Assembly (NCBI RefSeq): GCF_008831285.2
Contig: NC_045139.1
Coordinates: 21,124,412 to 21,188,411 of the forward strand
DNA length: 64,000 nt
Source: Nymphaea colorata
Lineage: Eukaryota; Streptophyta; Magnoliopsida; Nymphaeales; Nymphaeaceae
Direction of reading: 5' to 3'
Under the pieces are notes generated by a model. The model saw nothing but the letters and a program-made list of their open reading frames with translations, did not search any database and had not been told where the DNA came from. This document shows, piece by piece, positions 1 to 11,510 of the stretch (position 1 is its first letter; each line of letters opens with the position of its first letter). A program made the position numbers and the translations under genes.

Positions 1-430
1 ATTCAGTTATAATAAAAAAAAATTCATCAGAATTCGAATTTAAATTTGAACTCAAATATATAGGTATTCAAAAAAAAAAAGTTAGAATAAAGTATATATT
101 TGATTCGAATCCAAATCTGTGACTTACTATAACTGTTATATCCATAACTATACCTGCACCCATCTTGAGGGAAAGCGTGTGTATCGTGTTCACAAGTTAA
201 TTTTTTTTCGTTTCTAATCATAACAATTTTTTGCTCCTCATAATCGACTTTAAGTACCCAATCAGGCAAGTGAAATTTTGACAAATTAATGTCTAAAAAA
301 ATTCACCATGAGAAAAATTATTTGTAGAAATTTACATAATTGTAGTCCATACCTACGGTCTACTTTTTGCTCTAGAAAACAAAGGATTGATTTCCCTATA
401 AAAGCTTTACTTTCACAAACAAGTGGTATG
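1..430. other. AT-rich DNA without a recognisable gene
   Basis: Homopolymer-rich, AT-rich sequence. A short stretch near 95-120 (ATTCGAATCCAAATC) resembles the GATTCAGAT-type repeat seen at 1.3 kb and 52.6 kb. Short open frames here are low-complexity and show no family signature. Confidence 0.5.
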
Positions 431-536
431 AATGAAGGCTTACTTTTACTGTTAATTTTTTTTTTTACTTTTACTGTTCTTTTTTTTTCACTTCATTTAT
501 AATATTAGTTGATGAATAAATAAAGGCATGTTCGAA
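431..536 (+). repeat. 106-bp dispersed direct repeat, copy 1
   Basis: A 106-bp unit starts AATGAAGGCTTAC, runs through two T-rich tracts each followed by ACTTTTACTG-like sequence, and ends GAATAAATAAAGGCATGTTC. It recurs almost unchanged, in the same orientation, at 2021-2126. The flanks differ at both ends. The AATAAA-containing end suggests a conserved 3' end of a retroelement, but a fragment of any dispersed family is possible. Confidence 0.7.
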
Positions 537-1324
537 TGGTTGGGGAGGTCAAAGAGGTAGAGCGTCCTGGCGGCACTCTCTTCACTCAAACAAACAGGGT
601 AGTTTGCGTTCAGTGGACATCCTGGGATTTAACTTCTCTTTAAAAATATAAAGTTTCCCTGAAAAATTTGTCACGCGCCTCAAAGTGTGACCGGAAAAGG
701 GGAAAAGGAATATTTTAGGTCGAAGCGTCTCCGACATTCACTCATCATGCAAGCAATGATGCTCTTTCTTTGCCGCAAAAGCAAAACATTGCAAAGCGTA
801 AATTTCAATGCGATCCAGCATGACTTCATTTTGGGTTGGTGCTTTTCTTTGGGGCAGAAGGCCTTCAAAAGTGAAGACCACACATAAAAAAATTGATTTT
901 GGATATTATAACCAAGCGGTAGGCCTCTAAACGAAATTAAAAATTGGTCTCACTTTTTGCCTTAGAGTTGTCATTCGTGCCATATTTGTTAGAAAGCCGA
1001 AATTTAGTTTCTATGGATTAAAATAGTTTTTTTAACAAAACAAATAACTTTGTGAATAAAATAAACAAAGCCCATTCATGTTTTAAAGTTCAACTATGTG
1101 ACTTGCACATTTGGATGCCTTCATATTGTCATCTCAAGAAGGAGACGCAGGTGAAGCTTCCTGTGCCATTTGAATATATTTTAAGGAAACCCCTGGGGGT
1201 TTGAGGGGAGAACTCAGTGTGGACGATCAGTTCACCCAAATCAACCTCTACACTGTCAATCTAAGGATAATATGCTGAACCAAGGTCTCCGCGAGGATGG
1301 GGATGGGGAAGGAGAGGAAGATAG
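537..1324. other. Non-coding stretch, nothing recognised
   Basis: No coherent open frame, RNA gene or terminal repeat was seen. The 67-codon frames on both strands around 680-887 overlap one another and show no family features, so they were not called. Confidence 0.4.
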
Positions 1325-1730
1325 AACTAGGGATGTCAATATGTCTGATTTGAAGCGGATATTTGATGAACCACTTTGAAAAAATTAGACATAAAAAAAA
1401 ACTAATATCCGATTACAAGACATGGATTTAAGAAATGACATTCGATCGGATTTAAGAAATGACATTCGAGCAGACAAAAAAAACTAATATCTCATTGGAT
1501 TCAGATGCAGATTCATATCGAACTTATTTTTTAAACAAATATCTATATCTAATGCTCTAACATTTTGAAAATCTGTCAAATTCGATTAAAAATTTGGATT
1601 CAGATTCAGATATGAATGTAAAAATCAGATTCAAATTATAAATCAGATTTCAGATTATAGATTCAGATATCATTGTTTTTTTCAAGTTTGAATCCGAATG
1701 TGTGAATTCCGAAATCTCGACTGGTTCTAA
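1325..1730 (+). repeat. Degenerate GATTCAGAT-rich repeat, copy A
   Basis: Begins AGGGATGTCAATATGTC and contains many variants of GATTCAGAT, GATTCGGAT and GATTTAAG. A related copy in opposite orientation lies at about 52600-53013, where the end reads ATTGACATCAATAG. The shared terminal GATGTCAAT and the simple internal composition fit an old non-autonomous element with an internally expanded short motif. No clear target duplication was found. Confidence 0.5.
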
Positions 1731-2020
1731 ACTTCATGGTATTAAAAGCGGATGCGTTGACCTCACTAAGTAGAACTATCATAGAGATAAGGATGACCTA
1801 GGTACTCCTTAGTCCATCTCTAACTCTAACCCATTATCTCCGTTATTGTCGGCTAAATGTGTGGGGAGAACCTCAGCTCCCTTGGGCGGGCTTTGTCTTT
1901 ACTGCTAAGGAGAAACACCAACTTGTTACTTATGCTAATTTGTCTTCCATTAGGAAGAGCTGAATGGCCGCAGTTAACTCAACCTCCATTAAAGGATCTC
2001 ACCATAACAGTAAGCCTAGA
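1731..2020. other. Non-coding stretch, nothing recognised
   Basis: Short spacer between the GATTCAGAT repeat and the second 106-bp repeat. The open frame starting at 1857 runs into the repeat and is not credible as a gene. Confidence 0.4.
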
Positions 2021-2126
2021 AATGAAGGCTTACATTTACTGTTCATTTTTTTTTTTTACTTTTACTGTTTTTTTTTTTAACTTCATTTATAATATTAATT
2101 GATGAATAAATAAAGGCATGTTCGAA
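2021..2126 (+). repeat. 106-bp dispersed direct repeat, copy 2
   Basis: Second copy of the unit at 431-536, same orientation, about 1.59 kb downstream. It differs by a few substitutions and by poly-T length. The right flank turns into A-rich sequence (GACAAAAAAAATTG), compatible with a short retroelement tail. Confidence 0.7.
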
Positions 2127-2149
2127 AAAGACAAAAAAAATTGTGACTC

Positions 2150-3564
2150 TCAAATGAAGGTTGGATCCCAGTTTGAAGGAAAAGACCCCAAGAAAGAAGT
2201 GATGAAGAAGTTATGAAGATAAAGAGCCGGAAGGGCAAAAAGAAAGAGCAGACTGCTATGGCACAGGCTACTCAAGTTGGAGACGGCTCATCCGAACCCT
2301 CAATGATTCTTGAAGCTACTAGTTGGAATATAATAGGAGCTGAAAGGGTAGCAGCCCAACTTGATCCCATATTGTTGTTGAGAGAATAAAAGTCCACCTC
2401 TGTTTATCACCAGATGCTTTAGTAAGAATGGTGTTTTAAAAGGTTGTACAGAAGAGAATGAATTTCTCTAATTTTATCGCAAATGCAGAAGACATAGGGT
2501 GTGTTTGTTTCAGATCCGTGATGATCTGAGATCACTAGCATTTCAGATTCCCAGATTTAAGGTCGGATCCACCCCCCCAACATCCCAAAGACCCCTTATC
2601 CTACCTTAAGTCCATGGTTTTCTACATTTAACATGGACTTAAGATCCACGCTATTCAGATCCTCAGTTTGTTTATACTGAAGATTACCAAATGCAACCTA
2701 ATGCTCAGTTTGTTTTAATGAAAATGAGGCTCAATATGAGTGTTGGCACATGAGACAATGGCGGTTGTCTAGCACATTCTAGTAAACAAATAGTAGAAGA
2801 GAGTCAAAGTGATAGCTACCTATATGTGCAACCACTGACGAGAGGTTCTTTTCTTGGAGAGTTGACTGATTATATCACGCAAATGGATCCCCATCATGGT
2901 GAGGGACTTTAATGCCATGAAGGTAGCCTGCAAAAAAAAAGAAAAAAACTGGTAGATTGCAGTCCATTCAATCATTTTGTAGGTTTGTATGTTTATAGCT
3001 GAAATCAGACTAAAGGAAATAATTGATAGAGATAGCTTGCACATGTGGATTAATAATAGAAGAGAAGATGGGAATAGTGTGTGGTGCAAGTTGGATTGGT
3101 GCTTCATAAGTCAATCCTACCAAGAACAGTTTAATGCAAACCAAGCCCATGCTTACTTTTGATCATAAGGTCCTCGTTCTTATTTCAATAGAATATTCCC
3201 CTAGGAATGTAAAACCTAGCCTATTTGGATTTTTCTAGTTTTAGTTTCTTAACTCTCAGTGCCAGGATATTATTAAGAGAGAATGGAGCACAACATGCTA
3301 TGGATGCTTGATGTTAGTTCTTACTAAACTTGACAGGGTAAAAAAAAATCTTAGTAAATGGAATGGGAGAAGGGAGGTAATCTTAGCAAGAAAATCAAAG
3401 AGTTGTATAGCAAGTTAGATTTCCTTGATTCTGAAACAGAGAAGGATTGGAGTCTGTCCAGTGAAGCAGGCTTCAACTATGAAGGACCTCAATCACAATC
3501 TGGTTCTTTAAGAGATGTAGTGGAGAGACAAAACAAAAATGTGATGAATGAAGGAAGAAGATAG
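2150..3564 (+). mobile_element. LINE-1: degenerate LINE fragment (endonuclease region)
   Basis: Reading across frames on the + strand gives the order of a plant L1-like ORF2 start. There is a TSWNI-like start near 2320, an endonuclease segment with RDFNAMKVAC near 2905-2935 (compare the family's GDFN motif), then KLDWCFISQSYQEQF near 3090-3130, typical of the endonuclease C-terminal side. A lysine/glutamate-rich linker follows, with an open frame at 3358-3564 (KIKELYSKLDFLDSETEKDW). Stops and frameshifts are frequent and no reverse transcriptase follows, so this is a dead 5' fragment. A small MITE-like unit interrupts it at 2495-2700. Confidence 0.55.
2495..2700. repeat. Small MITE-like element inside LINE-1
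   Basis: Left end TAGGGTGTGTTTGTTT and right end ACCAAATGCAACCTA are imperfect inverted repeats of the GGGTGYGTTTG type common in plant MITEs. The interior carries inverted GGATCTTAAGTCC-like motifs. No unambiguous target duplication was seen, so the superfamily (Harbinger-like or hAT-like) stays open. Confidence 0.5.
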
Positions 3565-4103
3565 GAACACGTGATTCTTCCAAATCATTACCTGAAAGAA
3601 CAACCTTCATTTGGGCCACCTACTACTTGCATAGATTCAACATGCTAATTTCTAATATTCTAAACAAGTAAATTCATACAATAGAGGTCACTTAGCAACA
3701 TAAAACATAAATGTACTCATTCATCATGATGAGACATGACTAACTATTAAATTCACATTCCAAATATTCATCTAAGTACATAACTTACTTTGAACAATAT
3801 AGGAAACATGTTAAAAGAATCCATAAATAACTAGAATGACATGACAAATTGCCCTATACTGGTTCAAAAGCTAATGAACCAATGAAATGTGCCTGAATAT
3901 GGGCAAAATTTTACAAACTGATGGTGAAACATTTTAGAACCCTTTCAATTGGCCTTAAAATGTATTGGTTAAAATTGGGCAAAATTGACAGGATAATCCA
4001 TGAAGTAGAGATAGAGAGATTTCCCGCAAACCACTTCTGGGATGCCAAACTGCTAAAGTCTATTGGCCTACTGTGTGTGTGTGTATATATGTATATATAT
4101 ATG

Positions 4104-4135
<32 letters not shown>

Positions 4136-5083
4136 AAGAGAGGTGGCCTTCCTAAGAGTTGTTGTCACATGACATTGTTGGTGGATTCTCATCATTGGCA
4201 GATGGTTGACGTTGATGTCCATGACCTATGCCCATAATTATGCAACGATAAACCTTGGAGAGACTTGGGTCTCAAAGAGGGAGAAAAGAAGTTAGACTTG
4301 TGGGAGAGAGTGATCTTTCTCTTTATAACTGGTTCAAAATGGATAAGTTGTATTGAAAAAACATGAGTATACATTCATTAAAAAAATCATGCTTGGATCG
4401 TTATCCCAAATCGAGTCAATAACTCGAGTTGGATGGTTTAATCTGATTCCTTCAAAACTGGTGCTACTTCACCCGGGTCTTGGCTTGTGACCTAATATAT
4501 GAACAATCTGAAGTGACTTAGGTGATTCAGGAGACAGATTGACAAGTTTAGCAACTTTGTTTTCATTTATATTTTCTCAAACATGGAATAGGCTTTTATC
4601 TCAAAACAAATGAGTGCATCTATTATGACATGACGCATTTTAGTTATTCATTGAATGGTTTGCTAAATATTAAATCTAGATATGTTTTCTAATGATAAAT
4701 GTTTTACTGCTTCTTCTAACATTTATTAGGCATAAACAAAATTGTTGTAGTATATGAGTTATGTCACATATGCTGTGTTAATAATTCTATGTTAGCTTAA
4801 TATCCAAAATTGAAAACCTATTCATCTTTCTTTATTGGGATATAAAAAATTTTATCTCTGATTCTCTAGTACCCTTAAGGACATAGAATCATGTCCACAT
4901 GTTGTTGCTTCTTTAACATGACCTTAGGACTGTGATCGATACAATTAGATTAGACATGTCTAAAAGAAATTGATTTTAATTTAATAAATATCCATAAAAA
5001 TGAGAGATCATTTCTTATTCCATAACTAATTTGTATTTGTTCTCGAAAAAGTTAATTCATTTTGCAAGAAGGTTGGCAAAATT
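3565..5083. other. AT-rich intergenic DNA
   Basis: No gene recognised. Apart from the compound microsatellite at 4072-4134, which explains the repetitive open frames at 3911-4222, nothing with family character was seen. Confidence 0.4.
4072..4134. repeat. Compound microsatellite (TG)n-(TA)n-(GA)n
   Basis: Runs of TG, then TA with a GTATA interruption, then an AG run of about 13 units. A candidate length-polymorphic marker. Confidence 0.9.
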
Positions 5084-5088
5084 GTATA

Positions 5089-5431
5089 TATTAGTGAAAG
5101 TGATCCAAAGCAATCTATCGAGATTCATCAAGGGCAATCACATATACAAAAATGGCATGTCTTAAGGAAATGAGATCCATGCATATCAAGTGTGACTTAA
5201 GGAAAGAAGATCCATGTATATCCACTTGTTATAACGTGCATATCTTCTTGTTGTAACAATTGTCACCTATTAGACAGTTGAAGATATTTTAGCATTTAAA
5301 TTGTTCCTTATCATCAGGATCTTATTTCTATAAATAATATTTTTTTGATCATATAAGAAATGGTAAAACAACTCAACACATATAATCAAGACTGTCAAGA
5401 AAGTTGTTCCCAGAAAGAGTGTTTACTTTCA
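5089..5431 (+). repeat. Copia-1 5' LTR
   Basis: 343 bp, from TATTAGTGAAAGTG to GTGTTTACTTTCA. It pairs with 9757-10091. It would hold the element promoter; no confident TATA box is assigned. Confidence 0.9.
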
Positions 5432-5449
5432 TAGTATCTGAGCCCATGG
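5432..5449 (+). other. Copia-1 primer binding site
   Basis: TAGTATCTGAGCCCATGG lies at the LTR edge and differs at a few positions from the Copia consensus TGGTATCAGAGC. Complementary to the initiator methionine tRNA 3' region in the family. Confidence 0.75.
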
Positions 5450-5475
5450 TTCTCTAAGCCTGTCATCATCCAGCT

Positions 5476-6350
5476 ATGGATTGTCCTCACCATGTTGTCA
5501 TCATCTTCATCTCATGTTCCTTAGTAGACACGACATCTAGCTTAATGTCCATCAAGCTGAACAAAAGTAACTATCTTCTTTGGAAAAATAAGATGGAATG
5601 TGTAATAGAATCACAAGATTTGATGAAATATGTAGATAGCTCGAGTGAAGCTTTAGCAAAACCTGTCACCAGGGAAAATGGCCAACAAGAAGTCATTCCA
5701 TATCTTGGCATGTGTTTTCCAACTTGCCCTAAGTGGGATCAAAACGATGGTCACTGAGCAAGTGTTAGGGCAGATTCTTCATGTACAAACTTCTCGCGAG
5801 GCCTGGCTAGAACTTTAAAAATAATATGGATTGCAGTCACCATTACGAATTATATTGCTGAAAAATTAACTAAAGTGTATCAAGAATGATGAAGCTGACA
5901 TGGTCACATATCTTGAACATATAAAAGTCCCTTGCCAATACTCTCACTGCCGCAAGCAGTCCGATTCCAAATTTTGACTTAGTTCAAATCACATTGAATG
6001 GACTACTGAATGACTATGAGAGCTTTGTGACATCCATTACCACTAGCTCCACCATTGAGAAATTTATATGATCTCCTACTAAACCAAGAGAATGAGTGCA
6101 AATGATGAAACCAAAGGTTATGAAAATTTTTGAAAATTCTCAAATTGTTTTTGTTACTTATAGGGATCAAAGTCGTGACTCATATCAAGGAGATTGTGGT
6201 GGTCAGTTTCAGTATCAACCAAACTCTGGTGGAAGTGGAGATTCAAACAATGACAACAACTAGCAAAAGAATACACAGAAACAACTTATTACTTGTCAAT
6301 ACTATCAAAGAAGAGGTCATTATGCTGAAAACATGTTGATATACTCAAAG
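5476..6350 (+). pseudogene. Copia-1 gag remnant
   Basis: Gag packages element RNA. The frame from 5476 shows the Copia gag start, with KLNKSNYLLWKNKMECVIES about 30 residues in. Later frames give ISNPIPNFDLVQI-like and LNDYESF-like blocks near 5960-6030. A zinc-knuckle remnant near 6295-6335 reads TCQYYQRRGHYAEN. Its second cysteine has become tyrosine and the last is lost, so the CCHC motif is broken. Several stops divide the frame. Confidence 0.8.
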
Positions 6351-7650
6351 CTTTTTCAGCCATGACCCTTGACAAAATTAAGGATGAAAATTGGTAGCTC
6401 GACACAGAAGCCCCCAACCATATTATTATGAAAGAATCTCAATTCTCTGATAAGCAACCATACCAAGGTGGAAAAAGTATAATTGTTGGTAAGGGATCTC
6501 GAGTTCTCAGTTCACAAGCTGGCAGCTTAACTATTCATATAAGGACATCAAATTCTAAATTAAGATGAGTACTGCATGTCCCCAAAATTACAAAAGGTCT
6601 TGTCTGTGGGTCAATTTACTATGGAGATTAATTATTCAAATGAATTCACACCAGTTGAATTTCTTGTTAAGGATAATTAGACACGGGAAAGGCTTCTTTG
6701 GGGTAAGAGAACTTAACCGGACTTCTATCAATTTCAATTTCAACCAAAGGAAACACTACTTGTGCATCAGACATAGTGAGAAAATTCCCATGAGATTTGG
6801 CATTGGCGGCTTGGCCACTCAAATAAGACAGTTATAGATCATCTACATTTGCAATAGTATATTCATTTGAATGATAAAAATGATATCATTTGTGGGAGCT
6901 TTCTTGTAAGACACATTACCTTTCCTTTAAGTCGGCTACTCATAGAACATCTAAGCCTCTAGAAATCCTTCATGGAGATGTATGGAGACCCTCTCCCACT
7001 GAGTAGTGGGAAGGGTTCTTCTATTATTTTCTATCAGTTGATCATTTTTCTTGGTTTGTGTGGTTGTTCCCTCTTCATTATAAATCTAAACTTTACGATC
7101 ACTTTATTGATTTCAAAGAAATTATTAAAAATCAATGAAATAAAAAAAATCAAAATATTGCAAACAAACAATGGAGATGAGTTTACTAGTGAGCGACTAA
7201 AGAAATTTTTGATTGAACAAGGAATCCTTCATTGGCTTTCTTGCTCGTGGACCTGCAAATAAAATAGATTGGTAGAAAGAAAGCACACAAATGGTAGAAA
7301 TGGGTTTCTCTATGATACATGCTGCTAACTTGCCTTGCACTTTTTGGTTTTTACTCCTTCAAAACAATTGCATATATTATCAATCGGCTACTGCAAAAAA
7401 TGCAGAACACAAGACCTCATTTGAAATTAATTTTTTAGCTCAATATGCTACTTGGTGCTCAAGGACTACAAGTCGCATAAACTTGAGCCTAGAACTAAAG
7501 TGTGCATCTTTGTGGGTTGTGGTGTGAGACACAAAGGATAAATGTATCTAGACCCAACAACACATCGATTCTATCTTTGCAAATGTGTTTTTTAATGAAG
7601 AGAAACTTGGGTATTCTAACTCATGTGCGCAAGATTCAAGCGACTTGTCA

Positions 7651-7728
7651 AGGTAGAGAATCTTTCTATCGAATGCTATCATGGAGGACAGGTAGAGAAT
7701 CTTTCTATCGAATGCTATCATGGAGGAC
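7651..7728 (+). repeat. 39-bp tandem duplication in Copia-1 pol
   Basis: Two identical 39-bp units starting AGGTAGAGAATCTTTC at 7651 and 7690. Being a multiple of three, the duplication keeps the frame. It lies between integrase and reverse transcriptase. Confidence 0.92.
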
Positions 7729-9412
7729 AATCTTACACCTGTTCCAAATGGCTCCTAAGTATCCAATGATGAAGTTTTACCTCAACCGATTCAACTCTTT
7801 GTTGACCCAAGCCTACAAGTTGAAGCCACATCTTTCACACGAGCACCACTTTCTCAACTGCTCACTAAAACACCCAAAATGTCGACCATATCCTTTCTAA
7901 CCCATGACCCACCTCCTCAACTGACCCTTGTAGTCTCACCATCACCACCTTCTAGAACAGACCCACCATTTTTACCACCTATAACAGAAATTTTACTATA
8001 CCCATCAACCTCAATCCACACACATAGAATGATCAGTAGGTCAATCCCTAGAACCGAAAGCCTTTATGTTGGCCACCTCATTCCTATTTTTTTATGAACC
8101 ATCAACTTACCAAGAGACATCCTATCTAAAATAATGGAGTACTGCCATGAATAAAGAATATGCTGCTCTTCAACTTAACAAAACTTAGGTTTTTGTATCC
8201 AAAAAACTACATTTCAATGTCATCGATTCCAAATGGGTATATAAACTCAAACGAAATCCAGACGGGTTTATATCTAGGTACAAGGCAAGAGTACAAGCAA
8301 AAGGGTATTTGCAAGAAGCTGGAATTATTTTACTAAAACTTTATGCTCAGTTATTAAGCCTACATCAATTAGAATTTTACTATTTTTAGCCACACATTAT
8401 CACTAGGACATTCGTAAAATGGACTTCGATAGTGCTTTTTTGAATGACTTTATTACTAAAGAAGCACACATGGCGCAACTAGAAGGATGTGCTAATCCAC
8501 ATTATCCAAATCATGTTTGCAAACTCATCAAAGCTCTATGTGGATTGAAACAAGCCCCACAAGCTTGGCACCTATGACTGAGTCAATTCTTACTTGAACA
8601 AAGATTCAAAGTATCTCAATCTGACGCCTTCCTGTTTATATCCAAGACAACAAAAATACATATGTTGGTTTATGTCGATGATATAAACATAAATGAAGCA
8701 TCATCCTTAGGTATATGCAATATTATTTTTTAACTGAAAAATCATTCATCTATAAAGGATATGGGACAACTTTTTTTTTTTCTTGGGGTAGAAATCAAAT
8801 ACCACTGTGATGGCAGGTTGTTGAGTCAAAAGGATTATTTACTTAATATTTTGAAATGAGCTGAAATGAATATTGTAAAACTGACATCCACACCAACGAG
8901 TTCAACAGTGTCTCTCCACAATAAATGGACCTTTTGCATGAATGTCACTCAATACAAAAGTATTGCAGGTGCTTTACAATATGCGTCTTACTAGACCTGA
9001 TATATCATTTGTAGTAAATAATGTATGTTAGTATATGCACGCCCCTACAGAGAATCACTGGAAAACGATTAAACGAATTCTCATGTATCTAGATGGCACA
9101 CTTGATCTTCGTTTGTGCTTACAAGGTCTCATCATCCTTTTCTTTTGCAAGCATTTGTTGATGCCGATTGGGCAGAGTGTGTGGATGATAGAAAGTCTAC
9201 AGGAGGTTGGAGGTTGCATTGTGTATCTGAGCAACAATGCTATTACTTGGTATTCAACGTTGCTTTAACAAATATGAAAGCAGAATATAAAGCATTGGCA
9301 ATAGGAGTTGTTGAACAATTTTGGGTTCAATCGTTATTGCACAAACTAGGCTTTCAAATGCCTAAAGCTCCAATTATATGGTGTGATAATATCGGCGACC
9401 TATACGTGGCCT

Positions 9413-9656
9413 CCAATCTTATTTTTCACGCAACGATTATATACGTGGAAGTAGACTTCCAGTTCGTTAATGATCATGCCAATAAGGGGCACATTGCAAT
9501 TCAGTTCAACTGCACCAATGAGCAAGTAGCCAATCCAATCTTATTTTTCACGCAAGGATTATACACGTGGAAGTAGACTTCCAGTTCATTAATGATCATG
9601 CCAATAAGGGGCACATTGCAATTCAGTTCAACCACACCAATGAGCAAGTAGCCAAT
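9413..9656 (+). repeat. 122-bp tandem duplication in Copia-1 RNase H
   Basis: Units at 9413-9534 and 9535-9656 both begin CCAATCTTATTTTTCACGCA and carry the RNase H segment VEVDFQFVNDHANKGHIAIQ. The period of 122 is not a multiple of three, so the second copy is out of frame. The units differ at a few sites, so the duplication is not recent. Confidence 0.9.
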
Positions 9657-9756
9657 GGAGTCACTAAACCACTCAGATCAGTCATGTTTGGACAATTTCG
9701 AGGCAATTTCGAGGCAATCTGAGAGTGGAACATGCCACCCTCAAATTGAGGAGGTG

Positions 9757-10091
9757 TATTAGTGAAAGTGATCTAAAGCAATCTGTTAGATTCATCAAAG
9801 GCAATCTCATATGAAAAAAGGCATGACTTAAGGAAAGGAGATTTATGCATATCAGGTGTGACTTAAGGAAAAAAGATCCATGTATATTCACTTGTAATGT
9901 GCATATCCTCTTGTTGGAACAACTCCACATGTTAGACAGCCGTAGACATTTTAGCATTCAAATCACTCCTTATCATCAGGATCTTATTGTTGTAAATAAT
10001 ATCTCTTTAACAATATAAAAACGGTCAAACAACTCGACAATGTAATCAAGACTTTCAACAAAGTTGTTCCCAAAAAGAGTATTTACTTTCA
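9757..10091 (+). repeat. Copia-1 3' LTR
   Basis: 335 bp matching the 5' LTR. It follows the purine tract at about 9744-9756 and ends in ACTTTCA just before the GTATA target duplication. Confidence 0.9.
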
Positions 10092-10282
10092 GTATAGAGC
10101 ACAACAAAGATCTTAGTATGGTAAGTCTGTTCATTGGTGGCCATGACAGCTTCCTTGACTATTATTAGTTGCAAAGCCTGGACCTTGCCAATTAACCCGT
10201 CAAAAAATGGAAGGTCTGTTCAATTGGTATATTTTAACTAGCATTTTCTTAGAGAGAGAGCAAGAGGGAGATTTTCCCTTAT

Positions 10283-10739
10283 CGGCATTTGATTACCATA
10301 AAACTTAGATATGAAGGTATGTTTTTATGAAAGACCACCCCTTAGATTTGTAATTTGAACAATTTGTAGATTTGAAATAATGAATTTAAGATCCACAACA
10401 CACCCGAAAATCGTGGATGTTAAGCCTGGATAAGGAGGGGTTTGACTTGAGCTATATATTTTAAGATGCAACTTTATAAATTTATGATGTTGGGTACATG
10501 ATCTTGGGGTTTATTATTCACTTTCTCAGATATTAGATCAAAAGTCTGTTTGATTACTTTGGATCTAAGAACAAGGGGTCTTAAAATCTCAGGTCATATT
10601 GAGGATTGTAAGTCGGTATTTTCCAAATATATACTTTGCCAGAAACTTGATTTTTTCTCCTGATTAAACCAGAATCATGAAGCGAGTCCCACGTAAGGTC
10701 AAACTCTCATATCTAAGATGTAGGGTAATCAAACGCAAC
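10283..10739. repeat. MITE with about 30-bp inverted ends
   Basis: Left end CGGCATTTGATTACC continues to AACTTAGATATGA. The reverse complement of the right end reads TTGCGTTTGATTACCCTACA and continues to TCTTAGATATGA. The interior is AT-rich with GGATCTAAG-type motifs shared with the MITE at 2495-2700. It lies about 0.8 kb downstream of the DUF1499 gene stop. No sure target duplication. Confidence 0.6.
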
Positions 10740-11510
10740 AACCAAAATATATGTACAACTTAATGATGAAAGGGCATCAGGCCGAAGTTAAAAAAGATTA
10801 CAATGATGAATGCTGCTCAGTTGGACTAAACAATAACATTTTGCACCTAATACTTCTTTACAATCTATTCAACTTTTCATGAGAGTAGCAACCTAGATTT
10901 CTTTAGGCTACATAACTAAACCTCCTAATAAAAATTTGATTACCCGCTAAGAAACAAAAGCAGACAAGAAAACTCGTACGGCTGTCACAGAACTCATTAT
11001 GTACATCAAGCTTGAATAAGTGCATGCTGATCAGACCGTTAAGCCCCAAAGACAGGCAACGAAAAATATCATATTATTGAAATTTTCACTTTTTCTCCAT
11101 TAATCTAACTAAGCAAAATGGCAACCCAGATAACAATAGGAAAAGTTTTAAACACACGAAAATTTGTTTGCTTCTGACCTTTTAATAGTGTGAACTTCTA
11201 GGTACTGTAGAAGAAGATATGCACCCTCTATAAGAGCGTACATACCCATGAAAAATGCATGGTGCGGTTTCTCAATCAATTAAGCGAAAGATACTGTGAG
11301 ATTCTTCTTCTATAACAATTCCTCAAACAACATACATTCATACTACACCACAGAAGCTACAGGACTATACATGCTTGACTAACAAGTAATAAATGCACCA
11401 GAGCAAGTGATCCCACAAATCGGAATTCACATGATGCCATTGAAAGAAGAGAAGAAATACATACAAGAGAAAAAAAAAATTGATATCAGTGTGCGGTAAA
11501 AATTTAGAAG
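10740..11510. other. 3' flank of the DUF1499 gene
   Basis: AT-rich, no open frame of note. The minus-strand 3' untranslated region should start here. No clear AATAAA signal was fixed by eye. Confidence 0.4.

Larger units (their letters stand above)
6370..9690 (+). pseudogene. Copia-1 pol remnant (PR-IN-RT-RH)
   Basis: The protease site reads LDTEAPNH near 6398-6421, where the family has DTGA, so the catalytic triplet is altered. Integrase traces follow at about 6560-7300, including NNGDEFTSERLKKFL at 7170-7215. Reverse transcriptase lies at 8100-8760 with a readable LVYVDD near 8668-8685. RNase H lies at 9130-9670 with DADWAECVDDRKSTGG. Stops, frameshifts and two tandem duplications interrupt it. 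The polyprotein would normally be one frame of about 1,300 codons; the longest surviving piece here is 153. Confidence 0.85.
5089..10091 (+). mobile_element. Copia-1: full-length, inactivated Ty1-copia retrotransposon
   Basis: Two similar terminal repeats, 5089-5431 and 9757-10091, bound a 4.3-kb interior. They are flanked by identical 5-bp target duplications GTATA at 5084-5088 and 10092-10096. Directly inside the left LTR, TAGTATCTGAGCCCATGG resembles the initiator-Met tRNA primer site (TGGTATCAGAGC). A purine tract, TTGAGGAGGTG, precedes the right LTR. The interior gives gag, protease, integrase, reverse transcriptase and RNase H in Copia order, broken by many stops and frameshifts. LTR divergence is clearly visible, so this is the oldest-looking of the three Copia copies. 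The LTRs begin TATTAG instead of the canonical TG. Confidence 0.93.

Noticed and set aside
537-670. SINE-like unit after the first 106-bp repeat
   Set aside because: Only a weak box A-like string; no box B at a proper distance.
3911-4222. Overlapping open frames with Ser/Leu and Glu/Arg runs
   Set aside because: They are translations of the TG/TA/GA microsatellite.
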